Below are positions 51,840 to 58,820 of a stretch of DNA of 64,000 bases, in pieces (position 1 is the stretch's first letter; every line of letters begins with the position of its first letter). The translations under genes were made by a program, and so were the position numbers. Location of the stretch: the NCBI GenBank assembly GCA_002840535.1, contig PHBH01000009.1, positions 62,001 to 126,000 on the forward strand, written 5' to 3'. A model generated the notes under the pieces. It made no database searches. It was not told where the DNA came from and worked only from the letters and a program-made list of their open reading frames with translations. Origin of the DNA: Deltaproteobacteria bacterium HGW-Deltaproteobacteria-15 (GTDB lineage: Bacteria; Desulfobacterota; DSM-4660; Desulfatiglandales; HGW-15).

Positions 51840-52133
51840 TCACGATTCACTTTTCGCGCTTGAGGCAGCGGATTGGTCCTTGCTTTTCGAGGGCTCCGTC
51901 TTCTTTGCTTCTGACGAAGGGGATTCCTTCTTCTTCGCAGTCTGTGAACCGGACTTCGAACTATAGTCGGTCACATACCATCCTGTTCCCTTTAAATGAA
52001 AGGTATTCTGTGAAATGATCTTCTTCAATTTTCCATGGCATAATTCGCACTTGGCAAGCGGTGTGTCGGAAAATTTCTGCCACACCTCCATCTGATGGCC
52101 GCATTTCCTGCATTCATACTCATATATCGGCAT
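51840..52133 (-). CDS. FmdB-family zinc ribbon protein
   Basis: This 97-residue protein begins with the FmdB/CxxC_CXXC_SSSS zinc ribbon: 'MPIYEYECRKCGHQMEVWQK' followed by 'AKCELCHGKLKKIISQNTFH'. A low-complexity Ser/Lys tail (about residues 60-97) follows. FmdB was first noted as a putative regulator of formamidase/amidase genes; most members have no proven role. The ATG at 52133 follows GAGGTGATG and lies inside the 3' end of the peptidase-like gene (14-base overlap). Confidence 0.82.
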   Translation of the reverse strand: MPIYEYECRKCGHQMEVWQKFSDTPLAKCELCHGKLKKIISQNTFHLKGTGWYVTDYSSKSGSQTAKKKESPSSEAKKTEPSKSKDQSAASSAKSES

Positions 52134-52689
52134 GCTCATCACCTCGCAAATATTGATCGTTACCTGAGTCGACCTCCCCGATTCTGTGGAACCGATAGGA
52201 ATCCAGTACATGTCCTAGCCTGGGGAGCGCCATTCCTTTCAGTACCCGGTGGGTAATTCCGTGTACAATCTCTTCCTCTTTTTCCTTGTCCCTGCCGGAT
52301 ATCTCATACCTTTGAAGGAAACTGCTGAACCGCACAATATGGATCAACTCGTGTGTAAAAATGTACACGAGCAGGGGGAGAAGCTTCAGTTCCTTGTCCC
52401 TATTCAGGGCGTTGAGAATTCGGTGATCCTGAAGGCAGATGAAGTAATACTCCCGCTTGAGTCTCGGCGACCCGATTTCTTCTGGAGCTCTCACCCCTCT
52501 GTCAAGGAATGCAAAGGCATGGGGTACTATTTGGGCAGGCTCCAGGCTGGACAGAGTCCGTACGTCATAGCGGTGTCTTTTCCACTGGACAGCCGAGAAC
52601 TTGTAATAATCTCCGGTCTTATCCTCAGCAATTTCAAGGGCTTCACTTACCGTGATCAGCTGCTCTCTTTTGAAAGGCCACAACGCCAT
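52120..52689 (-). CDS. putative zinc metallopeptidase-like protein (HExxH)
   Basis: I do not recognise the family of this 189-residue soluble protein, but 'YIFTHELIHIVRFSSFLQ' has the HExxH zinc motif, and 'KEKEEEIVHGITHRVLKGMA' downstream offers a third Glu/His ligand, a gluzincin-like layout. It has no signal peptide or membrane helix. It overlaps the FmdB-like gene, so the two form an operon with possible linked function. The catalytic role is inferred only from the motif. Confidence 0.6.
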   Translation of the reverse strand: MALWPFKREQLITVSEALEIAEDKTGDYYKFSAVQWKRHRYDVRTLSSLEPAQIVPHAFAFLDRGVRAPEEIGSPRLKREYYFICLQDHRILNALNRDKELKLLPLLVYIFTHELIHIVRFSSFLQRYEISGRDKEKEEEIVHGITHRVLKGMALPRLGHVLDSYRFHRIGEVDSGNDQYLRGDEHADI

Positions 52690-52768
52690 ACCCTGTCTGC
52701 CTTTTCACAATATCAGTGAAGATAAGAAGAACCAGGGGAAAGTCAACACCAAGATTTAATGGTCTAAA

Positions 52769-52842
52769 TGGCGGTGACTGGACTCGAACCAGTGACTCTG
52801 CGGATATGAGCCGCATGCTCTGACCAACTGAGCTACACCGCC
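52769..52842 (-). tRNA. tRNA-Met (anticodon CAT, elongator type)
   Basis: On the minus strand GGCGGTG at the 5' end pairs with CACCGCC. The D arm has GCTCAGTTGGTCAGAGC. The anticodon stem TGCGG/CCGCA encloses CTCATAT with anticodon CAT. The T arm CACTGG/CCAGTC-like stem encloses TTCGAGT. The first base pair is G-C, so it is not the initiator. A lysidine-modified tRNA-Ile2 cannot be excluded by eye. CCA is not encoded, unlike tRNA-Gln here. Confidence 0.9.
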
Positions 52843-53046
52843 TTGGCATGAAACGATTAGATTATAGAAAACAGATGGATTGTCAACGAAATAATTGGTC
52901 ATTCCTTTGGCACTTCCCTTCCAGCTCACGCGGGCGATGTGTCAAAAAAAAGACGCCATGCGTATACAAAATACCACAAATTACGCATACAAGCCTATAA
53001 AATGATATAAAATAGCCTTAATTTAATAAAAATTACTATCAAGGCA

Positions 53047-53062
53047 TGGCATGCCAATTGCA
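53047..53062 (+). promoter_or_regulatory. sigma-54 promoter
   Basis: TGGCATG-CCAA-TTGCA matches the -24/-12 consensus TGGCAYG-N4-TTGCW, with GG and GC correctly spaced. It is preceded by a very AT-rich tract (about 52970-53040), suitable for IHF-type bending. No protein-coding gene starts within 140 bases on this strand; a terminator lies ~110 bases downstream. Confidence 0.65.
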
Positions 53063-53072
53063 TTAACAAAAG

Positions 53073-53199
53073 CCATCTCTGGGGTGTACGTTGCAATTTA
53101 TGTAATTCCTGCCGTAAGGTTCGCTTAGGAGGAAGGATAAAAAAAGATTAGCAACGGCACATTCGGAGCGCCCTTCGGCAATGCCGGGGGGCTTTTTTT
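53073..53199 (+). ncRNA. candidate small RNA under sigma-54 control
   Basis: The segment from the predicted start (~12 bases after the -12 GC) to the T-run of a strong terminator is ~127 bases with no credible reading frame; the only ATG is followed at once by TAA. It contains a purine-rich single-stranded-looking stretch, 'TTAGGAGGAAGGATAAAAAA', that could pair with or mimic ribosome binding sites. It is judged an sRNA from promoter plus terminator only; expression is unproven. Confidence 0.5.
53170..53199 (+). terminator. intrinsic terminator of the candidate sRNA
   Basis: GCCCTTCGGC (53170-53179) pairs fully with GCCGGGGGGC (53183-53192), with two G-T pairs and a 3-base loop, followed by seven T residues. 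Confidence 0.85.
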
Positions 53200-53208
53200 A
53201 TAGGCAAT

Positions 53209-53475
53209 TCATGAGCAGCGTCCCTTTAAAAGCGATAGATCTCCCCCGCACCATGCCACGATCGGTGTTTCTTGCCCGGTGCCGGGGTTCAGACAATATC
53301 GATAAGCGAAGTTCTTTTCATAAGTCTCGCAAATGATCTGCCTGCCTTTTACGAAATAGGGGCATTCATTGTTTTCACAATAGTAGAGATCGCAATCCCA
53401 CCCGCTCTCTGCACAAGGCTCCCACTTTGCGAGAGGTTGCCGGCAATGCGGGCAGGTAGTTGAACCGTTTACCAT
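53209..53475 (-). CDS. small cysteine-rich zinc-binding protein
   Basis: This 88-residue protein has many cysteines in pairs: 'TTCPHCRQPLAKWEPC', 'GWDCDLYYCENNECPYF', 'QIICETY', 'YRYCLNP' and 'AWCGG'. The N-terminal half suggests a zinc ribbon or ogr/Delta-like finger. The ATG at 53475 has GGAGG nine bases upstream; two Met codons further upstream overlap that site. Its 3' end faces the terminator of the candidate sRNA. The function is unknown. Confidence 0.6.
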   Translation of the reverse strand: MVNGSTTCPHCRQPLAKWEPCAESGWDCDLYYCENNECPYFVKGRQIICETYEKNFAYRYCLNPGTGQETPIVAWCGGDLSLLKGRCS

Positions 53476-53683
53476 CCTTATCATCCTCCATTTCATTTAA
53501 TCGGCTGAACACGTGTTCGTCACATCTCTCCAGACAAGTCTAAGCCGGTAAGGTCAATGTACAAGAGGAATCCGACTGTTCTCGCGTGGAAAACCGTCTT
53601 GACATTCCACTGAAGCCATTGCTAGCTAATGCCCCGGTGCTGGCATAGGATGAACGGATCTTCAAGTGTAACAGGGGAATATT

Positions 53684-54349
53684 ATGAGGGATGATCGAAA
53701 AAACGTCCTGACGGGAATCATCGCGTCAAGAATGTGCCCGCTTTGCGGGCATCACGAAATAGGGTTTGTTACACGGGACAGGGAGTTTCATGCACTGAAA
53801 CCAGGGATGGCAGTCCAGATTCAAGGACCTTCCGAGACAGATCCTTTCCCTTCTGAGGAAAAGCCTGTTGGGTTGGGAGCAGTTTCTCCTCCGGAAAATA
53901 TGGAGGACCGTATTCCATGGGCTCCGAGCCCGGTCATATCCAGGAAAGGACTGCGGATGAAGTATGCTGTCAGAATGAGACCGGATCATGCTCAAGAGAT
54001 GTCGCCTGAGATCTATAGGTTTGCGTACCTCGAAAAGCTGCGAAATTTGATAGAGAAGGAGATTTGGGTTCCTCTTCCTGTAGTCCTCGACAGGTTCTTC
54101 ACAGCCCCTCATCTGGCCTCCGGCAACCCGCAGCAGATTGCAGAGGCGATGTGGAGGGAGTTGTCGGAGGTGAGGGAACCTGTTCGGCGAGTCGAGGAAT
54201 GGTTGATTACCGGCGAGCCTTCGGTTTTTGCCGAAGAACTGGAGGGCAAAGATCTGAGTGGGGAGATTTCGGGGGAACATGAGGAAAGAGAAGACCTCCT
54301 GAAGGAACTGGAGGAGCTGTCGCTCGAGGATTTCCTCGCCCTCTTGTGA
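53684..54349 (+). CDS. hypothetical protein with N-terminal CPLC motif
   Basis: I do not recognise this 221-residue protein. 'RMCPLCGHHEIGFVTRD' near the N terminus looks like half a zinc ribbon. Residues ~40-85 are proline-rich and probably unstructured. The middle, 'IYRFAYLEKLRNLIEKEIWV', is helical. The C terminus is strongly acidic with Leu repeats ('REDLLKELEELSLEDFLALL'), suggesting a protein-interaction helix. It has no membrane segment. A repeat element follows. Confidence 0.6.
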   Translation: MRDDRKNVLTGIIASRMCPLCGHHEIGFVTRDREFHALKPGMAVQIQGPSETDPFPSEEKPVGLGAVSPPENMEDRIPWAPSPVISRKGLRMKYAVRMRPDHAQEMSPEIYRFAYLEKLRNLIEKEIWVPLPVVLDRFFTAPHLASGNPQQIAEAMWRELSEVREPVRRVEEWLITGEPSVFAEELEGKDLSGEISGEHEEREDLLKELEELSLEDFLALL

Positions 54350-54385
54350 GGCCTGTAAAGGAGTTCAAAAGCTCTTGTACGCCCT

Positions 54386-54475
54386 TGTAGGAACAACCTC
54401 CCGGTTGCGATTCATTGCTTCTTCGGAATCGCGAGCAGGAACTACAGACTGCTTCTCGAAGCGCAGTGAACACTC
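54386..54475. repeat. GGTTGCGATTCATT repeat, copy 2
   Basis: 'CGGTTGCGATTCATT', a short spacer and 'GGAATCGCGAGCAGGA' form an inverted repeat (GCGATTC with GAATCGC) and match the copy at 19147-19193. Confidence 0.7.
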
Positions 54476-54479
54476 CCGT

Positions 54480-54509
54480 CAAACAAAACGGCCGGCACGA
54501 GCCGGCCGT
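54480..54509 (-). terminator. intrinsic terminator of the etf operon
   Basis: ACGGCCGGC (54488-54496) and GCCGGCCGT (54501-54509) form a perfect 9-bp stem with a 4-base loop. On the minus strand TTTTGTTT follows the stem. It lies 17 bases after the etfA stop. Confidence 0.85.
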
Positions 54510-54526
54510 CGTTCAATTCACTTTTC

Positions 54527-55513
54527 CTAAAGATACTTCTTAATCTCACCCGTCAGGGCCGGCACAATTTTGAACAGATCGTCCACCACCCCATAGTCGG
54601 CCCGCTGGAAAATGGGCGCCTCAGGATCCTTGTTGATGGCCACAATGACCTTGGAAGTGCTCATACCCGCAAGATGCTGAATGGCGCCGGATATGCCGCA
54701 CGCGATATAGAGATTCGGTGAAACCACCTTGCCTGTTTGCCCTACCTGATCCGTATGCGACCTCCACCCGGCGTCAACCGCCGATCTTGAAGCCCCAACG
54801 GAAGCGCCGATCACCTGGGCAAAGTCTTCCAAAACCTTGAAACCTTCCGGTCCCTTCATCCCTCTTCCACCAGAGATAATTTTGTCCGCCTCGGTAAGAT
54901 CCACCTTTCCGGATTGATCCTTGACGGCTTCCAGAACTTTTGTTTTCAATTCCTCGTCCTTCAGTGCAAATGTCGCGTCCACAATTTCACACGACTTCGA
55001 AGGATTCGGCTCGTTCATTGCCATGACGTTCGGCCTTGCAGTAGCCATCTGGGGAAGACTGTCACCGGAGAATCCCACTTTGGCGTAAGCTTTACCTGCA
55101 TAGACCGGACGGATTGCCACCAGATTGCCGGACTCAATAGAAAATGCAGTGCAATCTTGGGCCATACCCACTCCCAATTTGGCCGAGAGGCGCGCCGACA
55201 GGTCCTTCCCCTGCACCGATGCACCCATCAGCAAAATCGCAGGGGTGGTCGCTTGAACGATCTGCGCCAGCACCGACACATAAGCGTCTGTGGTGTATTT
55301 CTCAAGCCTAGGATCATCGGCTACCAGAACCTTGTCAGCGCCATACTGGCCAAGGCTTGCGGCCTTGCTCTTGATATTGGAGCCAAGCAACACGGCCGTA
55401 AGGGACTGACCGAGTCCATCTGCCAACCGCCTTCCTTCACTGACCATCTCATACGAAATCTTCCGGAGTTCTCCGTCTCTTTGTTCGGCAATCGCCATAA
55501 CTCCTTGTGCCAT
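54527..55513 (-). CDS. etfA: electron transfer flavoprotein, alpha subunit
   Basis: This 328-residue FAD-binding subunit accepts electrons from acyl-CoA dehydrogenases. The N-terminal ETF domain has 'ADKVLVADDPRLEKYTTDAY' and 'AILLMGASVQGKDLSARLSA'. The C-terminal FAD domain has 'ADKIISGGRGMKGPEGFKVL', 'GASRSAVDAGWRSHTDQVGQ', 'GKVVSPNLYIACGISGAIQH' and 'VIVAINKDPEAPIFQRADYG'. The start ATG 55513 follows AAGGAG. It is last of a tetR-etfB-etfA operon ending in a strong terminator. The 174-base gap to etfB holds no gene. Confidence 0.96.
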   Translation of the reverse strand: MAQGVMAIAEQRDGELRKISYEMVSEGRRLADGLGQSLTAVLLGSNIKSKAASLGQYGADKVLVADDPRLEKYTTDAYVSVLAQIVQATTPAILLMGASVQGKDLSARLSAKLGVGMAQDCTAFSIESGNLVAIRPVYAGKAYAKVGFSGDSLPQMATARPNVMAMNEPNPSKSCEIVDATFALKDEELKTKVLEAVKDQSGKVDLTEADKIISGGRGMKGPEGFKVLEDFAQVIGASVGASRSAVDAGWRSHTDQVGQTGKVVSPNLYIACGISGAIQHLAGMSTSKVIVAINKDPEAPIFQRADYGVVDDLFKIVPALTGEIKKYL

Positions 55514-55687
55514 GTTCATCTCCTTTGCATAGGAAGCGTACACAGGTTCATAGGTTCAAATCGCCGTCCAAGCTTGCTGTCTCGGCTATTTCGATCACGG
55601 GCTGGATCTCAGAACGGCTACTCACCTGTTTCCCGCTGTTAATTTCTCGTCCTCTTATAAATCCGACCTTGAACCCTGAACCTTTTC

Positions 55688-56482
55688 TTAGATTACTTTG
55701 GCCTCTTCATGAAGGACCTTCGCCAACTCGGCCGCTTTCGCTTCAGGGGAGTCTCCTTGAATGATTTTTCCCGCTTTTCTCTGGGGAGGAGGTGTCAACT
55801 GGAGAACCTTGAGTTTTCTCGCACCTTCGCCGAACTCCGCAGCGTTCAGGCCGAGAGCTGCCAGATTTTTCTCCTCGACGGGTTTTTTCTTGGCTTTCAT
55901 GATTCCAGGAAGAGAGGCATACCGTGGCTCGTTCAACCCTTTCTGCGCAGTGATCACGGCAGGGAGGCTTGATTCGATAACCAGGGTCTGTCCCTCCACC
56001 GGCCGATTCACCTTGACGGACTTCCCATCTGCTGCAACTTCCACCTTGACGATGATGGATAGATGAGGGATCCCGAGCTGCTCTGCAAGCGTGGCGCCGA
56101 CAAGACCCATGTCCTCGTCCACACCCCTTTGCCCTGTGAAGATGAGGTCATATTTGAGGTTCTTGATCGCCGCCGCGAGAGCTTTGCCTATGGCTATAGG
56201 GTCACTTCCTTCGGCAGCCGGATCACTTATGAGAACACCTTTGTCAGCCCCCATTGCAAGGGCGGTGCGCAGCGACTCCGTTACTGTCTTGGGGCCGAGG
56301 CCCACCACCGTAACCTCTCCGCCGAGCTTTTCCTTGATCCGCAGGGCCTCTTCCACCCCGAATTCATCATAAGGATTCATTATCCACTTAACGCCGTCCT
56401 TCACAATAGACTTTCCGTCAGGAGCGATCTTGATCTGCGCCTCCGTATCTGGAACCTGTTTGATGCATACAATGATATTCAC
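55688..56482 (-). CDS. etfB: electron transfer flavoprotein, beta subunit
   Basis: This 264-residue partner of EtfA has 'IIVCIKQVPDTEAQIKIAPD', 'NPYDEFGVEEALRIKEKLGG', 'TESLRTALAMGADKGVLISD', 'LIFTGQRGVDEDMGLVGATL' (ETF-beta signature region) and 'EGQTLVIESSLPAVITAQKG'. The pair carries electrons from beta-oxidation dehydrogenases to a membrane oxidoreductase. The presence of AMP-binding residues cannot decide a bifurcating type. The GTG at 56482 follows AAGGAGGG. It lies 69 bases after tetR. Confidence 0.96.
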   Translation of the reverse strand: MNIIVCIKQVPDTEAQIKIAPDGKSIVKDGVKWIMNPYDEFGVEEALRIKEKLGGEVTVVGLGPKTVTESLRTALAMGADKGVLISDPAAEGSDPIAIGKALAAAIKNLKYDLIFTGQRGVDEDMGLVGATLAEQLGIPHLSIIVKVEVAADGKSVKVNRPVEGQTLVIESSLPAVITAQKGLNEPRYASLPGIMKAKKKPVEEKNLAALGLNAAEFGEGARKLKVLQLTPPPQRKAGKIIQGDSPEAKAAELAKVLHEEAKVI

Positions 56483-56551
56483 GTTTCCCTCCTTATCTCC
56501 TGGTTTGGATCAGTTTGACCACTCGCGGTCATGACAGGGAGCTGAGCTCGG

Positions 56552-57163
56552 TTACTCAGCCGTTGGATGTGCCGGATCTCTGATCAGTCCGTATAGGAAA
56601 TACTCGCTGATTTGCTTGGCAGCTGTTTCAATATCATACTTCTTATGGCTTGACAATACCCAGAACCTGGACATCTCGTCCAACGCGCCGAAGAAGGCCC
56701 GTTTGGCTATTTCGGGAATGACGGACTTCCTGAAAACCCCCTGTTCCTGACCTTCCCTGATCACGTCGCTGATCAGGTTGAGGTACTGGAGGAATTTCTC
56801 GTTCTTGTACTCCTTCATGAACTTGCTGCTTTGGCGCAGTTCTACCTGAATGATTTCCGCCATATTCTTGTTCAACTCGATCAGCCTCAGATGGGTAAGG
56901 GCAAACCTCTCGATCTTCTTGACAGCATCCTTTTCCCTGGAGACCTCATTGATCATGTTCTCCAGAACGGCTCTCATCTGTTCCTCGAAAAGAGAGATCA
57001 GGATGTCGTCCTTGTTGTCGAAATAGAGATAGATGGTCCCGTCCGCCACCTGGGCTTCTTTTGCGATGTCCGAAACCTTGGCGTGAAAAAACCCCTTCTT
57101 TGCAAAAACCTTGGTGGCAGCGTGGATTATACGATGATACTTGTCTCCGTTTCTACTCTTCAT
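56552..57163 (-). CDS. TetR-family regulator (FadR-like)
   Basis: This 203-residue repressor has an N-terminal TetR HTH: 'HRIIHAATKVFAKKGFFHAK', 'VSDIAKEAQVADGTIYLYFD', 'NKDDILISLFEEQ'. The ligand domain resembles that of the Bacillus FadR (YsiA) group ('AEIIQVELRQSSKFMKEY', 'FFGALDEMSRFWVLS'), which bind long-chain acyl-CoA. The ATG at 57163 follows GGAGG. A palindrome just upstream, TGAATGACTATTCATTCA, fits the published Bacillus FadR box. It is first gene of the etf operon and therefore probably autoregulated. Confidence 0.9.
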   Translation of the reverse strand: MKSRNGDKYHRIIHAATKVFAKKGFFHAKVSDIAKEAQVADGTIYLYFDNKDDILISLFEEQMRAVLENMINEVSREKDAVKKIERFALTHLRLIELNKNMAEIIQVELRQSSKFMKEYKNEKFLQYLNLISDVIREGQEQGVFRKSVIPEIAKRAFFGALDEMSRFWVLSSHKKYDIETAAKQISEYFLYGLIRDPAHPTAE

Positions 57164-57178
57164 GGGCCTCCAGAAAAC

Positions 57179-57196
57179 TGAATGACTATTCATTCA
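57179..57196 (-). promoter_or_regulatory. FadR-box-like operator
   Basis: TGAATGA-CTAT-TCATTCA is a perfect 7+7 inverted repeat, 15 bases upstream of the tetR start. It matches the Bacillus subtilis FadR consensus TGAATGAMTANTCATTCA at every position (established knowledge of that regulon). Repression relieved by acyl-CoA is the expected mode. Confidence 0.8.
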
Positions 57197-57506
57197 CTAA
57201 CATCACGGAAAAACACCTGTCAAGTCCTTTTGGAGGTCGGGCAAAGGACCTTGGTTCCCTCCAAGGAATCCCATCTTTGCATGAGTTCTCTCTGCCGAAC
57301 GGATTTTGCGCTCAGACTTGACAAAGCACGGGAACTCTGAAAGATAAGAAACTCCAGAGTTCGTACGCTCCGATATAATCGGACGGTTTCCTCTGGAACG
57401 CTTGGAAGGCTAGCCCCGGAACCAGTGGGCATTTTCCCGGGATCCGCAGCTTTTGGTTTAAAATAACCTTATAGCGCATTGAATGCTTTCAAAGGAGGGC
57501 TGGGAA
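57197..57506. other. divergent spacer between tetR and the response regulator
   Basis: No gene is supported here. A perfect TATAAT (57374-57379) could serve the response regulator gene, but no good -35 box is in place. Imperfect repeats of CCAGAGTT/GGAACTCTG occur near 57330-57360. Confidence 0.4.
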
Positions 57507-58016
57507 ATGGAAACAGAAAAACTGCTTCAAGGGAAAAGGGTATTGATAGTCGATGACGAACCCGACGTTCTTGATTCTTTGACTGAGCTTCTGAGCATCT
57601 GCATGATTGATCGTGCATCTACATTCGAGGAAGCAAAAGAGCTTCTCGAAACATATAACTACGATTGTGTTGTTCTTGATATTATGGGCGTTAGCGGATT
57701 CGAACTTCTCCGGATTGCGAAAGAAAAAGACCTCCCTACTCTAATGCTCACCGCCCATGCCTTGAACGAAGACACCTTGAAGAAATCCGCTGAAGAGGGA
57801 GCTTCCTACTATGTTCCCAAGCAGGAAATAGGAAAGATTGATGTGTTTGTCGCAGATGTCATTGAGGCCAGAGAGAAAGGAAGGAACCCGTGGGTCAAGT
57901 GGTTCGAGAGACTCGGCCCTTTCTTTTACGAAAGGATGAATTTTAGAGGTCCGAACTGGAGAGAAGATCATAAGAAATTTTGGGATGAGAAACTCAAGCA
58001 ATTGACAAGCTATTGA
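57507..58016 (+). CDS. single-domain response regulator
   Basis: This 169-residue protein has a CheY-type receiver domain at residues ~13-125: 'VLIVDDEPDVLDSL' acidic pair, 'CVVLDIMGVSGFELL' with the phosphorylated Asp, 'TLMLTAHALNEDTLKKS' with the switch Thr, and 'YYVPKQEIGKIDV' with the conserved Lys. The ~45-residue C-terminal tail ('KWFERLGPFFYERMNFRGPN') has no known output domain and is rich in aromatics. The ATG at 57507 follows AAAGGAGG. No histidine kinase is adjacent. It may act by protein contact. Confidence 0.88.
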   Translation: METEKLLQGKRVLIVDDEPDVLDSLTELLSICMIDRASTFEEAKELLETYNYDCVVLDIMGVSGFELLRIAKEKDLPTLMLTAHALNEDTLKKSAEEGASYYVPKQEIGKIDVFVADVIEAREKGRNPWVKWFERLGPFFYERMNFRGPNWREDHKKFWDEKLKQLTSY

Positions 58017-58214
58017 TGCCGCTTTCATGTTTCCCTTTGGGGTAAATTCCAGGGAACTGTAAGCTTGCACAGTTATTGAGGGGGGAGCATGAAATAGTCT
58101 GCCTTTAACAGGGCTGCCTGTTGCACGCTTTCCGATTTGAAATGATTCCTCACAATATGGGGCTGTGCGGTAACGGCAGAGATCATATTGATTCGGCTGT
58201 AGCTAAAAACTAGC

Positions 58215-58243
58215 TTGACAGGGTAGCATGTATACAGTATACA
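58215..58243 (+). promoter_or_regulatory. sigma-70 promoter with overlapping palindromic operator
   Basis: TTGACA (58215-58220), a 17-base spacer and TATACA (58238-58243) form a near-consensus promoter. Overlapping its -10 end is TGTATAC-A-GTATACA (58229-58243), a perfect 15-base palindrome of the sort bound by GntR/FCD regulators. It lies ahead of the TRAP operon. The remainder of 58017-58359 holds no gene. Confidence 0.75.
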
Positions 58244-58359
58244 GACTCAACACTATGACCCTTACATGACCACACGGTCGAGAAGAGAAGATCTATTCCT
58301 CCTAAGCGTTTGATAGAAGGCTCACCCTTCCACCAACCTTAACCATCAGCGGAGACACC

Positions 58360-58623
58360 ATGGATCTTTTCAAGAGCGTCACGGTCCTATCCTCCGAAAA
58401 AGCTACCATTTTCCCCTACCTGACCTTCCGGTTTTCCCAGGATGGCATGCAGGTTTACCGGCTGGAGCAACCTGTGTATGGGGATCCCAGCCGGCCCATC
58501 GAGACCATTGCTAAGACGATAGCGGAAATACCTAACGATGTTCGCCCAGTGTTTCTTGAAGAGCCTCACCCCCGTTTTCACCGGTTCCAGACGGGCGCGT
58601 CAAGCCCCAGTATAGGTTCGTAG
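58360..58623 (+). CDS. short hypothetical protein at the head of the TRAP operon
   Basis: This 87-residue open frame follows GGAG five bases before its ATG and lies 117 bases downstream of a good promoter. The translation ('SVTVLSSEKATIFPYLTFRF', 'VYGDPSRPIETIAKTIAEIP') has ordinary composition and no motif I recognise. It might be a small regulatory protein, a truncated gene or a non-coding leader. Confidence is limited by its size and isolation. Confidence 0.4.
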   Translation: MDLFKSVTVLSSEKATIFPYLTFRFSQDGMQVYRLEQPVYGDPSRPIETIAKTIAEIPNDVRPVFLEEPHPRFHRFQTGASSPSIGS

Positions 58624-58626
58624 AGT

Positions 58627-58656
58627 TTGACAACGTTCATTCCCTGAGTCTATCAA
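58627..58656 (+). promoter_or_regulatory. second candidate promoter before the TRAP binding protein
   Basis: TTGACA (58627-58632), an 18-base spacer and TATCAA (58651-58656) lie 165 bases ahead of the binding-protein start. It could give the high expression usual for binding proteins. Confidence 0.45.
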
Positions 58657-58820
58657 GGAAAAATCACACGGAAACGCCTGAAGGATCTGAATACGAAAAC
58701 ATCTGTGGCTGAAAGGAGGTGAGCTTCGAGAGTCAGGAACGGCAGACGCGCGAATCGGTGGACGGCCTCATGCGGAGGCAGGTTCGGACAGTTCTAAGAC
58801 ATAAAAAAAGGAGGAGAAAA

